Source of the DNA: Eubacterium sp. AF36-5BH
GTDB taxonomy: Bacteria; Bacillota; Clostridia; Lachnospirales; Lachnospiraceae
Direction: 5' to 3'
Assembly (NCBI RefSeq): GCF_003460505.1
Contig: NZ_QTVG01000004.1
Location: forward strand, 241,001 to 305,000
Length of the DNA stretch: 64,000 bases
The position numbers were made by a program, and so were the translations under genes. Numbering within the stretch: position 1 is the stretch's first letter; each line of letters begins with the position of its first letter. The notes beneath the pieces were generated by a model. The model had not been told where the DNA came from. It searched no databases and saw nothing but the letters and a program-made list of their open reading frames with translations. Of this stretch, positions 27,645-36,709 are shown piece after piece.

Positions 27645-28706
27645 ATGAAAACAGAAAAAATTTCCGAAATCGCTTATAAGCGTTCAGTTTTAAAAAAAGT
27701 TACTGACAAAACTGAGGGAATAAAAGTGGGTGTAGATGCGTCATATATTAAGTTAGAAGATGTTACGGCAGTAATGTCTTCTAATTTTATATTAAGCTGG
27801 TTTAAAGGCGCGGAAGAGTTCTACGTTCAAAAATCAATAAATGAAATTTATGTGGCGGGCGGCACGCCTAAATACCTTCAGTTGGAAATAACAATACCGG
27901 AAGAGTTTCCTGAAAAACAACTGGGACGAATAGTACGCAATTTTAATGAAAGTGCCCAAATGCATTCGTTACAAATTATGCAATGCAAAACTTACATTAG
28001 TGACATTACAGAACCTATGGTTCATATAAATGTATTAGGCATAGCAGAAAAAACATGGTCCACCTCAGATATAAAACCGGGCATGGAAGTAGTTATGGCA
28101 GGCACAATTGCAATTGGAGCCACATCAATAATGACGAAAAAATATTTGAACCAAATAAAAGAAAAGTTTAACGCTAAGTTTGTGGATGATTGCTTGGAAA
28201 TAAGTGATTTTACAGATGTGAAACCAATCATGGATGCGGTGCTGGAATCAGATGGCAAGAATGTATCCTATACGGAAGAACAAGGCGAACAGGCACGATG
28301 TGATGGGAAAAGTATTAAGGTTAAATATTGTGGAAAAGAACATTGCAAGTTTGCACATTGTGTGGGAGATAGAGGCGTTTTCTCAAGTGCGTGGGAATTA
28401 GCATCTGCCATAGATAAAGGCATCCGGATAGAACTTGAAAAGATTCCTGTTTGGCAGGAGACAGTTGAGATAGCAGAATTGTTTGATTACAATCCTTATC
28501 TGGTTGACGGCACAGGGGCTGTGCTTTTTGTTACAGAAAATGGAACCGGGTTAGCTGCATTGCTAAATGACAATGGATTTTATGCAAATGTTATTGGAAA
28601 AATCACTGACGGAAACGATAGAGTGGTTGTACATGGTGACGAGAGAAGGTTTTTGGAGCCACCAAGACATAACCAGCTAGAAGAAGTTTTCCAAAAGTAT
28701 AAGTAA
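27645..28706 (+). CDS. AIR-synthase-like (PurM/HypE superfamily) protein
   Basis: A 353-residue protein that begins 12 bases after the vanW stop behind AAGGTGGTAC. It has the two-domain PurM/HypE layout, with an N-terminal stretch (VGVDASYIKLED) and MEVVMAGTIAIGATSIM near the domain junction, and TGAVLFVTENGTGLAALLND in the second domain. Its C-terminus lacks the PRIC tail of HypE and no hydrogenase genes are near. It is therefore annotated as an AIR-synthase-related protein of unknown substrate. Confidence 0.8.
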   Translation: MKTEKISEIAYKRSVLKKVTDKTEGIKVGVDASYIKLEDVTAVMSSNFILSWFKGAEEFYVQKSINEIYVAGGTPKYLQLEITIPEEFPEKQLGRIVRNFNESAQMHSLQIMQCKTYISDITEPMVHINVLGIAEKTWSTSDIKPGMEVVMAGTIAIGATSIMTKKYLNQIKEKFNAKFVDDCLEISDFTDVKPIMDAVLESDGKNVSYTEEQGEQARCDGKSIKVKYCGKEHCKFAHCVGDRGVFSSAWELASAIDKGIRIELEKIPVWQETVEIAELFDYNPYLVDGTGAVLFVTENGTGLAALLNDNGFYANVIGKITDGNDRVVVHGDERRFLEPPRHNQLEEVFQKYK

Positions 28707-28770
28707 AGCTATTTTATTGATTTGTATATATGATGTTAAAAAAAATCAAAAAAATATAAATAAAAGTCTA

Positions 28771-28798
28771 TGTTAATATATGTAACTTGTTGTATAAT
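28771..28798 (+). promoter_or_regulatory. Promoter of the Lrp regulator/aminotransferase operon
   Basis: TATAAT at 28793-28798, with TGTTAA (28771-28776) 16 bp upstream as the best -35 match. Confidence 0.5.
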
Positions 28799-28838
28799 GG
28801 CAAGGTACGACAAATTTTTTAGTAAAGGAGATTATGGC

Positions 28839-29330
28839 ATGAAAGAAGGCAAGAGAGAAGAAATTTTAAGATTAATTGAAAACAAAAGCAGAATCGATCT
28901 TAAAGAGGCCGCGATTTTGTTAGGTATGGAGGAAGCAGAAGTCGCCAATGCCATAGCGGACATGGAGAAAGAAAAAGTAATATGCGGATATTACACTATG
29001 ATAGATTGGGAAAAGACTAACGAAGACAGAGTTACAGCTTTAATTGAGGTAAAGGTTACACCACAAAGAGGAACAGGTTTTGATGACATCGCTGACAGAA
29101 TTATGAGATATGACGAAGTTAAGGCAGTATACTTAATGTCAGGTGGCTTTGACTTCACAGTAATTATTGAAGAAAAGACAATGAAGGAAATTGCTCAGTT
29201 TGTAACAAGCAAACTTTCAACCCTTGATTCAATATTAAACACAGCAACACATTTTATACTTAAAAAATACAAGGATTATGGAACAATTCTTGTAGAAGAC
29301 AAAGAAGAAAGGATATTGGTGACACCATAA
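28839..29330 (+). CDS. Lrp/AsnC-family transcriptional regulator
   Basis: 163 residues from the ATG at 28839, which has AAAGGAG 8 bases upstream; an earlier in-frame start at 28770 would begin before the promoter's -10 box. An N-terminal winged helix-turn-helix (LIENKSRIDLKEAAILLGMEEAEVANAIADMEKEKVI) precedes an RAM-type effector-binding domain (TALIEVKVTPQRGTGFDDIADRI). It overlaps the aminotransferase start by one base. Such pairs are common (for example AlaR/PatA in Bacillus), so control of the neighbour in response to an amino acid is likely. Confidence 0.88.
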   Translation: MKEGKREEILRLIENKSRIDLKEAAILLGMEEAEVANAIADMEKEKVICGYYTMIDWEKTNEDRVTALIEVKVTPQRGTGFDDIADRIMRYDEVKAVYLMSGGFDFTVIIEEKTMKEIAQFVTSKLSTLDSILNTATHFILKKYKDYGTILVEDKEERILVTP

Positions 29331-30508
29331 TGAGAGACCCATTGTCAAAAATAATGACTGATATTAAGCCATCGGGAATTAGAAAATTCTTTGACATTGT
29401 TAGTGAAATGAAAGATGCAATTTCTCTAGGTGTTGGAGAACCTGATTTTGATACCCCATGGCATATAAGAGAAGAAGGTATTTACTCTTTAGAGAGAGGC
29501 AGAACATTCTATACATCCAATGCAGGATTAAAAGAATTAAAAATCGAGATATCAAACTATTTAAAAAGAAAAATAAATGTAGAATATGACTATAATCACG
29601 AAATAATGGTTACAGTAGGAGGTAGTGAAGCTATTGATTTGGCCATGAGAGCCATGCTTGATCCAGGAGATGAAGTGTTAATACCACAGCCAAGTTATGT
29701 TTCATACGTTCCTTGTGCACAGCTTATTCACGCTGTACCTGTAATTATTGAATTAAAAGAAGAAAACGAGTTCAGACTTACAAAGCAGGAATTGCTTGAC
29801 GCTATTACTGATAAAACAAAAATGCTTGTAATGCCTTTCCCAAATAACCCAACAGGTGCAATTATGGAGAAAGAAGACTTAGAAGAAATCGCAAAAGTCT
29901 GCGTGGAAAAAGACATTTTTGTTTTGTCTGATGAAATTTATTCGGAACTTACATATAAGGATAAGCATGTGTCAATTGCATCGATGCCTGGAATGAAAGA
30001 AAGAACAGTTGTAATTAACGGTTTTTCAAAATCATATGCAATGACAGGTTGGAGATTGGGATATGCAGCTGCCCCACAGGTGATTTTAGAACAAATGCTT
30101 AAGATACACCAGTTTGCAATAATGTGCGCACCAACAACGAGCCAGTACGCAGCAGTAGATGCATTACGAAACGGCGACAAAGATGTTGAAAAAATGTGCG
30201 AAGCATATAATCACAGAAGAAGATATCTTTTATACGAATTTAGGGAGATGGGCTTAGATTGCTTTGAACCATACGGAGCATTTTATGTTTTCCCTAGCAT
30301 AAAGAAATTTGGCATGACATCTGAAGAGTTCGCAACAAGATTATTGGAGGAAGAGAAAGTGGCAGTTGTTCCAGGAACAGCTTTTGGTGACTGTGGCGAA
30401 GGCTTCCTTAGAATATCATATGCATATTCTTTAGAAAATTTAAAAATTGCAATAGTACGAGTAAAAGACTTTGTTAAGCGACTAGAGCAGGAACAGAAGA
30501 ATGATTAA
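29330..30508 (+). CDS. PLP-dependent class I/II aminotransferase
   Basis: A 392-residue fold-type I aminotransferase. It has the substrate-binding PSGIRKFFDI start, SLGVGEPDFDTP, FPNNPTGAIM, SDEIYSELTY and the PLP lysine in VINGFSKSYAMTGWRLGYA. The C-terminus carries the substrate Arg in EGFLRISYAYS. It belongs to the AspC/AraT-like group and could supply aryl-pyruvates for IorAB. It is coupled by TAATG overlap to the Lrp regulator. The preferred amino acid cannot be determined by reading. Confidence 0.92.
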   Translation: MRDPLSKIMTDIKPSGIRKFFDIVSEMKDAISLGVGEPDFDTPWHIREEGIYSLERGRTFYTSNAGLKELKIEISNYLKRKINVEYDYNHEIMVTVGGSEAIDLAMRAMLDPGDEVLIPQPSYVSYVPCAQLIHAVPVIIELKEENEFRLTKQELLDAITDKTKMLVMPFPNNPTGAIMEKEDLEEIAKVCVEKDIFVLSDEIYSELTYKDKHVSIASMPGMKERTVVINGFSKSYAMTGWRLGYAAAPQVILEQMLKIHQFAIMCAPTTSQYAAVDALRNGDKDVEKMCEAYNHRRRYLLYEFREMGLDCFEPYGAFYVFPSIKKFGMTSEEFATRLLEEEKVAVVPGTAFGDCGEGFLRISYAYSLENLKIAIVRVKDFVKRLEQEQKND

Positions 30509-30593
30509 TTAGATGACTAATTACTGCCAACTAAAAATTCTTATTACAAATGAAAGTGTGCATTAGTCAAAATAATGTTGGAGAGAAGAATAT

Positions 30594-31085
30594 ATGAATA
30601 TTGTTTTATTAGAACCTGAAATCCCACAAAATACAGGAAATATAGGAAGAACATGTTGTGCCACAGGCACAAAGCTGCATCTTATAGAACCAATGGGGTT
30701 CAGAATTAACGAGAAATCATTAAAAAGAGCAGGCATGGATTATTGGGACGATTTGGATGTTACAATTTATGATTGCTACAACGATTTTGTAGAGCAGAAT
30801 CCAAATGCAAAAATTTGGTATGCAACTACAAAAGCACCAAAAAGATATTCAGATGTGGAATTTGGTCCAGATGATTACATTATGTTTGGAAAAGAAAGTG
30901 CAGGAATTCCTGAAGAAATTTTGGTAGACAACAAAGAACAGTGCATCAGAATCCCAATGAATCCTGAAATTCGTTCTTTGAATCTGGCAAATTCAGTGGC
31001 AATTGTTTTATACGAAAGTTTAAGACAAAATAATTTTGCAGGAATGCAGATGGAAGGACATCTTCATCATTTACATTGGAAGTAA
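30594..31085 (+). CDS. trmL: tRNA (cytidine(34)-2'-O)-methyltransferase TrmL
   Basis: A 163-residue SPOUT methyltransferase with the N-terminal MNIVLLEPEIPQNTGNIGRT, FGKESAGIPEEIL and the trefoil-knot IRIPMNPEIRSLNLANSVAIVLYE. It methylates the wobble ribose of leucine tRNAs. Length and motifs are typical of TrmL (CspR/YibK). Its operon partner is not evident; an uracil permease with its own promoter follows. Confidence 0.94.
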   Translation: MNIVLLEPEIPQNTGNIGRTCCATGTKLHLIEPMGFRINEKSLKRAGMDYWDDLDVTIYDCYNDFVEQNPNAKIWYATTKAPKRYSDVEFGPDDYIMFGKESAGIPEEILVDNKEQCIRIPMNPEIRSLNLANSVAIVLYESLRQNNFAGMQMEGHLHHLHWK

Positions 31086-31195
31086 AAGCAAAATAAAAGA
31101 AAAATCAAAAAGAGCATCCCTAGTAAGCTTAAATCTAAATTGTTATTATAAAATTAAATTCTAATTATATAAGATTAAATCCTTAAATTATTATA

Positions 31196-31224
31196 TTGAA
31201 ATAGTAATTGTATTTTGATAGAAT
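31196..31224 (+). promoter_or_regulatory. Sigma-A promoter of the uracil permease gene
   Basis: TTGAAA (31196-31201), 17-bp spacer, TAGAAT (31219-31224). The leader of about 70 bases up to 31299 shows no attenuator I can recognise. Confidence 0.75.
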
Positions 31225-31298
31225 TGAACCGTTTAAGGTATTTTAGGACGGAGACGGAATAGGACCAATGACAAAATGTATAAGGGAGGATTTTGACA

Positions 31299-32657
31299 AT
31301 GTCAAAAGAAAAAATCAATGTCGGTAAGGAACCGGTATATGATGCAAGAAAATTAGGTTACGGCAAAATGGGCGTTCTTGGTTTTCAGCACATGTTTGCC
31401 ATGTTTGGGGCAACAGTAACAGTACCACTTTTAACAGGACTTAATGTTCAAACAACACTTTTAATGGCAGGTCTTGGAACTTTATTATTTCATTTATTAA
31501 CAAAATTTAAAGTTCCTGCATTTTTAGGCTCATCATTTGCATTCTTAGGCGGATATGCAACAGTAGCACCTATGGCAAAAGATGGTTCTGCAAATTTAGA
31601 AATGTTACCATACGCATGTTTAGGTGTAGTTTTTGCAGGCTTGCTGTATTTAGTGCTTGCATTATGTATTAAGTTAATAGGTGTTTCAAAAGTTATGAAA
31701 TTATTCCCACCTGTTGTAACAGGACCTATTATTATTGCAATTGGTCTTTGCTTGGCACCATCAGCACTAAATAACTGTGTAACATGTTGGCCACTTGCTA
31801 TTATTGCATTGGCAATTGTAATTTTCTTCAATATTTTGGGAAAAGGAATGACAAAGATTATTCCTATTTTATTAGGAGTAGTTGGAGCATATTTAATCGC
31901 TTTGATTTTCGGTAATGGATTTGGTGTTAGCTGGATTACACCAATTGACACAGACTCTATTGCAAAAGCAGCTTGGATTGGTTTTCCTATTGACTGGAGT
32001 CAGACAATTTTTGGTGGTGTAGATTATGCTGACACAGCAAAAATCACAACAGCATTAACAACAATGATTCCAATTGCCATTGCAACAATGATGGAACATA
32101 TTGGTGATATTTGTGCTATCGGAGCAACAGTTGGAAAAGATTATATCAATGATCCGGGACTTCACAGAACTTTAATCGGTGACGGACTTGCAACATCATT
32201 ATCATCATTATTCGGTGGACCTGCAAATACAACATACGGAGAAAACACAGGTGTTCTTGCTTTATCAAAAGTATACGATCCAAGAGTTGTAAGAATTGCA
32301 GCATATATTGCAATTGTATTTTCATTCTGCCCTAAGTTCGCAGCAGTAATCAATGCTATGCCAATGGGAATTGTTGGTGGTATTTCATTTATCCTTTACG
32401 GAATGATTGCGGCAATCGGTGTAAGAAACGTAGTTGAAGCCGGAGTTGATTTCCAGAAGTCAAGAAACGTAATTGTTTCAGCAGTAATATTTGTATGTGC
32501 TTTAGGAATTAACTTTAGTGACGCAGGTGCAGCAACATTTACAGTCGATGGTGTAACAATTAGCCTTTCAGGTTTAGCAGTTGCAGCTTTAGTAGGAATT
32601 ATACTTAATGCAATATTCCCTGAAAAAGATGAAGTTAAGTCAATTGATTTAAAATAA
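31299..32657 (+). CDS. uraA: Uracil permease (NCS2 nucleobase:cation symporter)
   Basis: 452 residues from the ATG at 31299, with GGGAGGA 8 bases upstream; the TTG at 31293 is too close to the ribosome site. The protein is nearly all membrane helices, with the family motifs GFQHMFAMFGATVTVPLLTG, SSFAFLGGY and GGPANTTYGENTGVLALSKVYDP. Proton-coupled uptake of uracil is the family's common role; xanthine relatives are less similar. It is a single-gene transcription unit. Confidence 0.92.
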   Translation: MSKEKINVGKEPVYDARKLGYGKMGVLGFQHMFAMFGATVTVPLLTGLNVQTTLLMAGLGTLLFHLLTKFKVPAFLGSSFAFLGGYATVAPMAKDGSANLEMLPYACLGVVFAGLLYLVLALCIKLIGVSKVMKLFPPVVTGPIIIAIGLCLAPSALNNCVTCWPLAIIALAIVIFFNILGKGMTKIIPILLGVVGAYLIALIFGNGFGVSWITPIDTDSIAKAAWIGFPIDWSQTIFGGVDYADTAKITTALTTMIPIAIATMMEHIGDICAIGATVGKDYINDPGLHRTLIGDGLATSLSSLFGGPANTTYGENTGVLALSKVYDPRVVRIAAYIAIVFSFCPKFAAVINAMPMGIVGGISFILYGMIAAIGVRNVVEAGVDFQKSRNVIVSAVIFVCALGINFSDAGAATFTVDGVTISLSGLAVAALVGIILNAIFPEKDEVKSIDLK

Positions 32658-32669
32658 AATCGAAAAACA

Positions 32670-32815
32670 AAGAGTTAAGCTTAACATATACTGATAAAAA
32701 TATACAAAGTTAGGCTGAAGACAAACTGATAAAAATCAAGAATATAAAAAGTAAGTTAAGACATTCTGATAAAATTAAATATTTAAAAAGTAAGTTGAAG
32801 ACGTACTAATAATAA
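32670..32815. repeat. Four degenerate tandem repeats of about 40 bp
   Basis: A unit containing AGTTAAG- and ACTGATAAAA-like blocks recurs with the CTGAT/CTAAT core at 32691, 32726, 32766 and 32806 (spacing 35, 40 and 40 bp). The copies drift by point changes and small indels. They lie between uraA and the convergent Crp/Fnr gene. Confidence 0.6.
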
Positions 32816-32817
32816 AG

Positions 32818-32925
32818 AAAAGGTTCTACTTAGTTCTTAAATTTATAAAATGTATCAGAAAATTAGAATGAAAAATCTAATGCTGATATAATTTGATTAA
32901 ATTAGAACACGTAGAATCTTTTCTC
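32818..32925. terminator. Long-loop hairpin between uraA and the Crp/Fnr gene
   Basis: Stem AAAAGGTTCTAC / GTAGAATCTTTT with an added GTTCT / AGAAC pairing and a loop of about 60 bases. A- and T-runs at both ends suit both strands. Confidence 0.6.
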
Positions 32926-32963
32926 TATTTAATAAGAAATGTTTCCCTAGGGATACACAATTG
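32926..32963. repeat. Shortened copy of the terminator-associated repeat family
   Basis: AATAAGAAAT followed by GTTTCCCTAGGGATACACA matches the left arm and right flank of the full element at 46846-46922, as if the centre and second arm were deleted. It directly follows a terminator stem. Confidence 0.4.
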
Positions 32964-32983
32964 AATGTTTATACAAAAACTTT

Positions 32984-33619
32984 CTACAATAATGTAATCT
33001 TTCTTTTTGAAACTTCTATAAGCTTATCTTTTCGCATTTTCTGTAATTCTCTGCTCATGGCACTTCGGTCTACGGACAAGTAGTCTGCCATATCACTTTT
33101 GGTAAAAGGTAATTCAAAAGTTTTGGAATTATTTTGTCTTGCCAGGATTTCAAAATAGCATAGAATACGTTCTCTAATGGAACGTTGGCTGAGAACTTCC
33201 AAATGCTCACATATTTGCTTGGTCTTATCCTGAATCATTAACAAAACATTACTTACCAGTTGGCTGTGGTGTGCGCAGGCTTTTTCACAACGTTTTATTA
33301 AATGTTCGTAATCAATGTATCTGATTAAACATGAATCAGTGGCTTCAACAGTAATAGTGTCTTTGGGAACATGAAAATAAAAAAGTCCGCCAAAAATATC
33401 CCCTTCATTTAAATTCTCTAAAATTGTTCTGGAACCGTTAGGAAGAATGTTGACTACGCATGCTGAACCACTTTCAACTATACCAATGCCTTTATTATCG
33501 CTGTCAAAAAAGGAAATAATCTCGCCGTTAGAATACTTTTTCGTAGTTGAATGAAAACAATGCATCATTGAAGTCTGAGATTCTTCGCTTATATTATAAA
33601 AAAGTTTACTTTTTTCCAT
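32984..33619 (-). CDS. Crp/Fnr-family transcriptional regulator
   Basis: A 211-residue regulator behind TGAGGTGATTT on the minus strand. Residues about 15-120 form a cyclic-nucleotide-binding-like beta barrel (GEIISFFDSDNKGIGIVESGSACVVNIL, LNEGDIFGGLFYF). A dimer helix and a winged helix-turn-helix (FTKSDMADYLSVDRSAMSRELQKMRKDKLI) follow. No N-terminal FNR Cys cluster is present; single Cys residues exist, so the ligand is open. It is divergent from the nitroreductase and PFL genes and is a strong candidate for their regulator. Its own -10 sits inside a palindrome. Confidence 0.9.
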   Translation of the reverse strand: MEKSKLFYNISEESQTSMMHCFHSTTKKYSNGEIISFFDSDNKGIGIVESGSACVVNILPNGSRTILENLNEGDIFGGLFYFHVPKDTITVEATDSCLIRYIDYEHLIKRCEKACAHHSQLVSNVLLMIQDKTKQICEHLEVLSQRSIRERILCYFEILARQNNSKTFELPFTKSDMADYLSVDRSAMSRELQKMRKDKLIEVSKRKITLL

Positions 33620-33649
33620 AAATCACCTCATAAAAATACATTAATGTGA

Positions 33650-33684
33650 ATAATTATTCTAAATAATTATGTATAATCTTACAA
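33650..33684 (-). promoter_or_regulatory. Crp/Fnr gene promoter with overlapping palindrome
   Basis: On the minus strand TTGTAA (33679-33684), 17-bp spacer, TAGAAT (33656-33661). A perfect inverted repeat with 9-bp arms, ATAATTATT-CTA-AATAATTAT (33650-33670), covers the -10. This fits autoregulation. Confidence 0.6.
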
Positions 33685-33721
33685 AATTTATATAGAAAAA
33701 ATATAACAAAAAAATAAAAAA

Positions 33722-33735
33722 GTTGCAATTGCAAC
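33722..33735. promoter_or_regulatory. Perfect 14-bp palindrome GTTGCAATTGCAAC
   Basis: Uninterrupted palindrome in the space between the Crp/Fnr gene and the nitroreductase promoter. Candidate operator by symmetry only. Confidence 0.45.
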
Positions 33736-33816
33736 AGAAATAAAAAATAAAATCTTTATAATTAAAATTGTAAAGTAAGCATATGCAGAAATACTAACAC
33801 TTATTGAAGAATCTTG

Positions 33817-33920
33817 CACTATTTACATAGTGAAAAAAAGAAATTTGCATTAACAAAATATTCATCGTTTTATGATTGCAAAACCATTTATAAAGTGTTA
33901 TATTATTCACAGTTAGTGAA
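33817..33920 (+). promoter_or_regulatory. Promoter and inverted repeats before nitroreductase/pfl
   Basis: An inverted repeat CACTAT-TTAC-ATAGTG lies at 33817-33832. A promoter has TTGCAA (33876-33881), 17-bp spacer, TATATT (33899-33904). Just past it is TTCAC-AGTTA-GTGAA (33906-33920), which overlaps the expected start of transcription. The leader to 34012 shows no gene. Confidence 0.5.
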
Positions 33921-34012
33921 AATGACGTTTTATGTGTGTTACTGCGTTTATTCGACGCACAAGTCATTAAGTTATCACGTTATACTAACTAGAATATAAT
34001 GGAGGTGAACTT

Positions 34013-34555
34013 ATGGATACTATTACATGCATAAAAACAAGAAGAAGCATTAGACAGTTTAAGGAACAGGAAGTTACAAAAGATGTTCTTGAAGATATAG
34101 TACAAACTGCTTCATTTGCTCCATCTTGGAAAAACACACAGACTACCCGTTATATTGCCATAACGGACCCTAAAGTCAAAGCCAGATTGGCAGAGGAAGG
34201 TTGCAAGGATTATCCTTTTAATCAGAAGAATATTAATACAGCACCTGCAATAATTGCAACTACAATTGTTGACAAACGCTCGGGCTTTGAAAGAGACGGT
34301 AGTTATTCTACTGTTCGTGAAGATAACTGGCAGGCATTTGATAATGGAATTGCTACACAGACATTGTGTTTGGCAGCTCACGAGAGAGGCTTGGGGACAG
34401 TTATAATGGGCTTGTATGACATTAACAAGGCAGAAGAAATCTTAGAAGTTCCGGAAGGACAGAAGCTTATGGCTTTAGTTGCTGTAGGTTATCCTGATGA
34501 AGAACCGGTTGCTCCAAAGAGAAAGACCGTAGAAGATTTACTTACGTTTCGTTAG
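34013..34555 (+). CDS. Nitroreductase-family FMN oxidoreductase
   Basis: A 180-residue protein starting behind ATGGAGGTGAACTT. It has the FMN-binding RRSIRQFKEQ N-terminus, ASFAPSWKNTQTTRYIA, and the C-terminal ERGLGTVIMGLYDINKAEEIL region. Members use NAD(P)H and FMN to reduce nitro compounds, quinones or other acceptors. It lies 56 bases upstream of pflB in the same direction, so it may share the anaerobic promoter. Substrate not predictable. Confidence 0.9.
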   Translation: MDTITCIKTRRSIRQFKEQEVTKDVLEDIVQTASFAPSWKNTQTTRYIAITDPKVKARLAEEGCKDYPFNQKNINTAPAIIATTIVDKRSGFERDGSYSTVREDNWQAFDNGIATQTLCLAAHERGLGTVIMGLYDINKAEEILEVPEGQKLMALVAVGYPDEEPVAPKRKTVEDLLTFR

Positions 34556-34611
34556 TCATTCACTAAATAAATTATTAAGCTTTACATTTATTTTTAGGAG
34601 GAAAAAAAGAG

Positions 34612-36684
34612 ATGAGAGAAGAATGGAAAGGATTCAAAAACGGCGCTTGGGAAAAAGAAATCAACGTCAGAGATTTTATCCAGAAGAACTACGAACCATA
34701 TGATGGTGATGCTAGCTTCTTAGCAGGACCAACACAGAACACAACAGATTTATGGAATCAGGTACTTGATCTTCAGAAGAAAGAAAGAGCAGCTGGTGGT
34801 GTTCTTGATATGGATACAAAGGTTGTATCAACAATCACATCACATGGTGCAGGATATTTAGATAAAGACAAAGAAACTATCGTTGGTTTCCAGACTGATA
34901 AGCCTTTCAAGAGAAGCTTACAGGTAAACGGTGGTATCCGTATGGCTATGAAGGCTTGTAGCGACAACGGATATGAAGTAGATCCTGAAGTTGTAGACTT
35001 TTATACAAATTATAGAAAAACACATAACGCTGGTGTATTCGATGCTTACACACCAGAAATCAGAACATGTAGAACAAACCATATCGTAACAGGTCTTCCT
35101 GATGCTTACGGACGTGGACGTATCATCGGTGACTACAGAAGAGTTGCTTTATATGGTGTTGATACACTTATCGTTGACAAGGAAGCACAGAAGGCTTCTA
35201 CACCAACAGAAATGAGACCTGACGTTATTCGTGATAGAGAAGAATATTCAGAACAGATTAGAGCTCTTAAAGAATTAAAGGAATTAGGTAAGATTTACGG
35301 ATTCGATATTTCAAGACCAGCTCAGAACGTACAGGAAGCTATTCAGTGGTTATACCTTGGATACTTAGCAGCAGTTAAGGAACAGAATGGTGCAGCTATG
35401 TCACTTGGACGTACATCAACATTCATCGACTGCTTCGCTCAGAGAGATTTAGCAAACGGAACATTCACAGAAGAACAGATTCAGGAATTCATCGATCACT
35501 TCATCATGAAGTTAAGATGCGTTAAGTTCGCAAGAACTCCAGAATACAACTCAATCTTCGCTGGTGATCCAGTTTGGGTTACAGAATCAATCGGTGGTGT
35601 AGGTATCGATGGACGTCACATGGTAACAAAGACATCATTCAGATATCTTCATACATTAGAAAACTTAGGTGCAGCTCCAGAACCAAACTTAACAGTTTTA
35701 TGGTCAACAAGACTTCCAGAAGAATTCAAGAAGTACTGTGCTAAGATTTCTATTGATTACTCATCAATTCAGTACGAAAACGATGACTTAATGAGACAGT
35801 ACAATGGTGATGACTATGGTATCGCTTGTTGTGTATCTCCAATGAGAATTGGTAAAGAAATGCAGTTCTTCGGAGCTAGAGCAAACCTTGCTAAATGTTT
35901 ATTATACGCTATCAATGGTGGTGTTGATGAAAAGACAAAAGTACAGGTAGGACCAAAGTACAGACCAATTACAGCAGAATATCTTGATTATGATGAAGTA
36001 ATGGATAGATATGAAGACATGATGAAGTGGTTAGCAGGAGTATATGTAAACGCTCTTAACATTATCCACTACATGCATGATAAATATTCATATGAAAGAA
36101 TTCAGTTAGCATTACATGATGCTCACGTTAAGAGATGGTTCGCAACAGGTGTTGCAGGACTTTCAGTAGTAGCTGACTCACTTTCAGCTATTAAGTATGC
36201 TAAGGTTAAGGCTATCAGAGATGAAGATGGTCTTGTAGTAGATTACGAAGTAGAGGGAGATTTCCCTAAATATGGTAACGATGATGATAGAGTAGATAGT
36301 CTTGCAGTAATGATCGTTGACAAGTTCATGGGTTACTTAAGACAGAACTACACATACAGAGATAGTGTTCCTACACAGTCAATTCTTACAATTACATCAA
36401 ACGTAACATATGGTAAGAATACAGGTAACACACCTGACGGAAGAAAGGCTGGACAGCCATTTGCACCAGGTGCTAACCCACTTCATGGTAGAGATACACA
36501 CGGTGCTGTATCATCACTTGCATCAGTTGCTAAGATTCCATTTGAAAACGCTAGAGATGGTATCTCAGATACATTTACAGTAGTTCCAGATGCTCTTGGT
36601 AAGGATTGCCAGGTATTCACAGGTGATTTAGATGCTGATGATTTAGGATTAGACATTGATGATCTTATCAAATTACAGCAGTAA
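34612..36684 (+). CDS. pflB: Formate C-acetyltransferase core subunit lacking the glycyl-radical domain (split PFL)
   Basis: A 690-residue protein behind TTAGGAGGAAAAAAAGAG. It converts pyruvate + CoA to acetyl-CoA + formate. The active-site pair lies in [20 protein letters not shown], and the core follows E. coli PFL up to [12 protein letters not shown]. There it stops with an acidic tail ([19 protein letters not shown]). The roughly 70 C-terminal residues that carry RVSGYAV and the radical Gly in the usual ~760-residue enzyme are missing. They are encoded separately, after pflA, at 37490-37732. The enzyme must therefore act as a two-chain complex. Confidence 0.94.
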   Translation: MREEWKGFKNGAWEKEINVRDFIQKNYEPYDGDASFLAGPTQNTTDLWNQVLDLQKKERAAGGVLDMDTKVVSTITSHGAGYLDKDKETIVGFQTDKPFKRSLQVNGGIRMAMKACSDNGYEVDPEVVDFYTNYRKTHNAGVFDAYTPEIRTCRTNHIVTGLPDAYGRGRIIGDYRRVALYGVDTLIVDKEAQKASTPTEMRPDVIRDREEYSEQIRALKELKELGKIYGFDISRPAQNVQEAIQWLYLGYLAAVKEQNGAAMSLGRTSTFIDCFAQRDLANGTFTEEQIQEFIDHFIMKLRCVKFARTPEYNSIFAGDPVWVTESIGGVGIDGRHMVTKTSFRYLHTLENLGAAPEPNLTVLWSTRLPEEFKKYCAKISIDYSSIQYENDDLMRQYNGDDYGIACCVSPMRIGKEMQFFGARANLAKCLLYAINGGVDEKTKVQVGPKYRPITAEYLDYDEVMDRYEDMMKWLAGVYVNALNIIHYMHDKYSYERIQLALHDAHVKRWFATGVAGLSVVADSLSAIKYAKVKAIRDEDGLVVDYEVEGDFPKYGNDDDRVDSLAVMIVDKFMGYLRQNYTYRDSVPTQSILTITSNVTYGKNTGNTPDGRKAGQPFAPGANPLHGRDTHGAVSSLASVAKIPFENARDGISDTFTVVPDALGKDCQVFTGDLDADDLGLDIDDLIKLQQ

Positions 36685-36709
36685 TTATTAAAAATAGAGG
36701 AAATTCAGA

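Noticed and set aside
27645..28706. HypE hydrogenase maturation protein
   Set aside because: The fold looks similar, but the C-terminal PRIC tail and all hydrogenase genes are missing.
31129..31195. Short TTAAAT-type repeats before uraA
   Set aside because: Spacing of 21-24 bp is irregular and the sequence is almost pure A/T, so chance similarity is likely.
32670..32815. Possible CRISPR array
   Set aside because: Repeats drift, are not separated by unique spacers of constant length, and no cas genes are present.
33814..33999. 61-codon frame in the promoter region of nitroreductase
   Set aside because: It starts at TTG with no ribosome site and overlaps inverted repeats and the promoter; composition is not protein-like.
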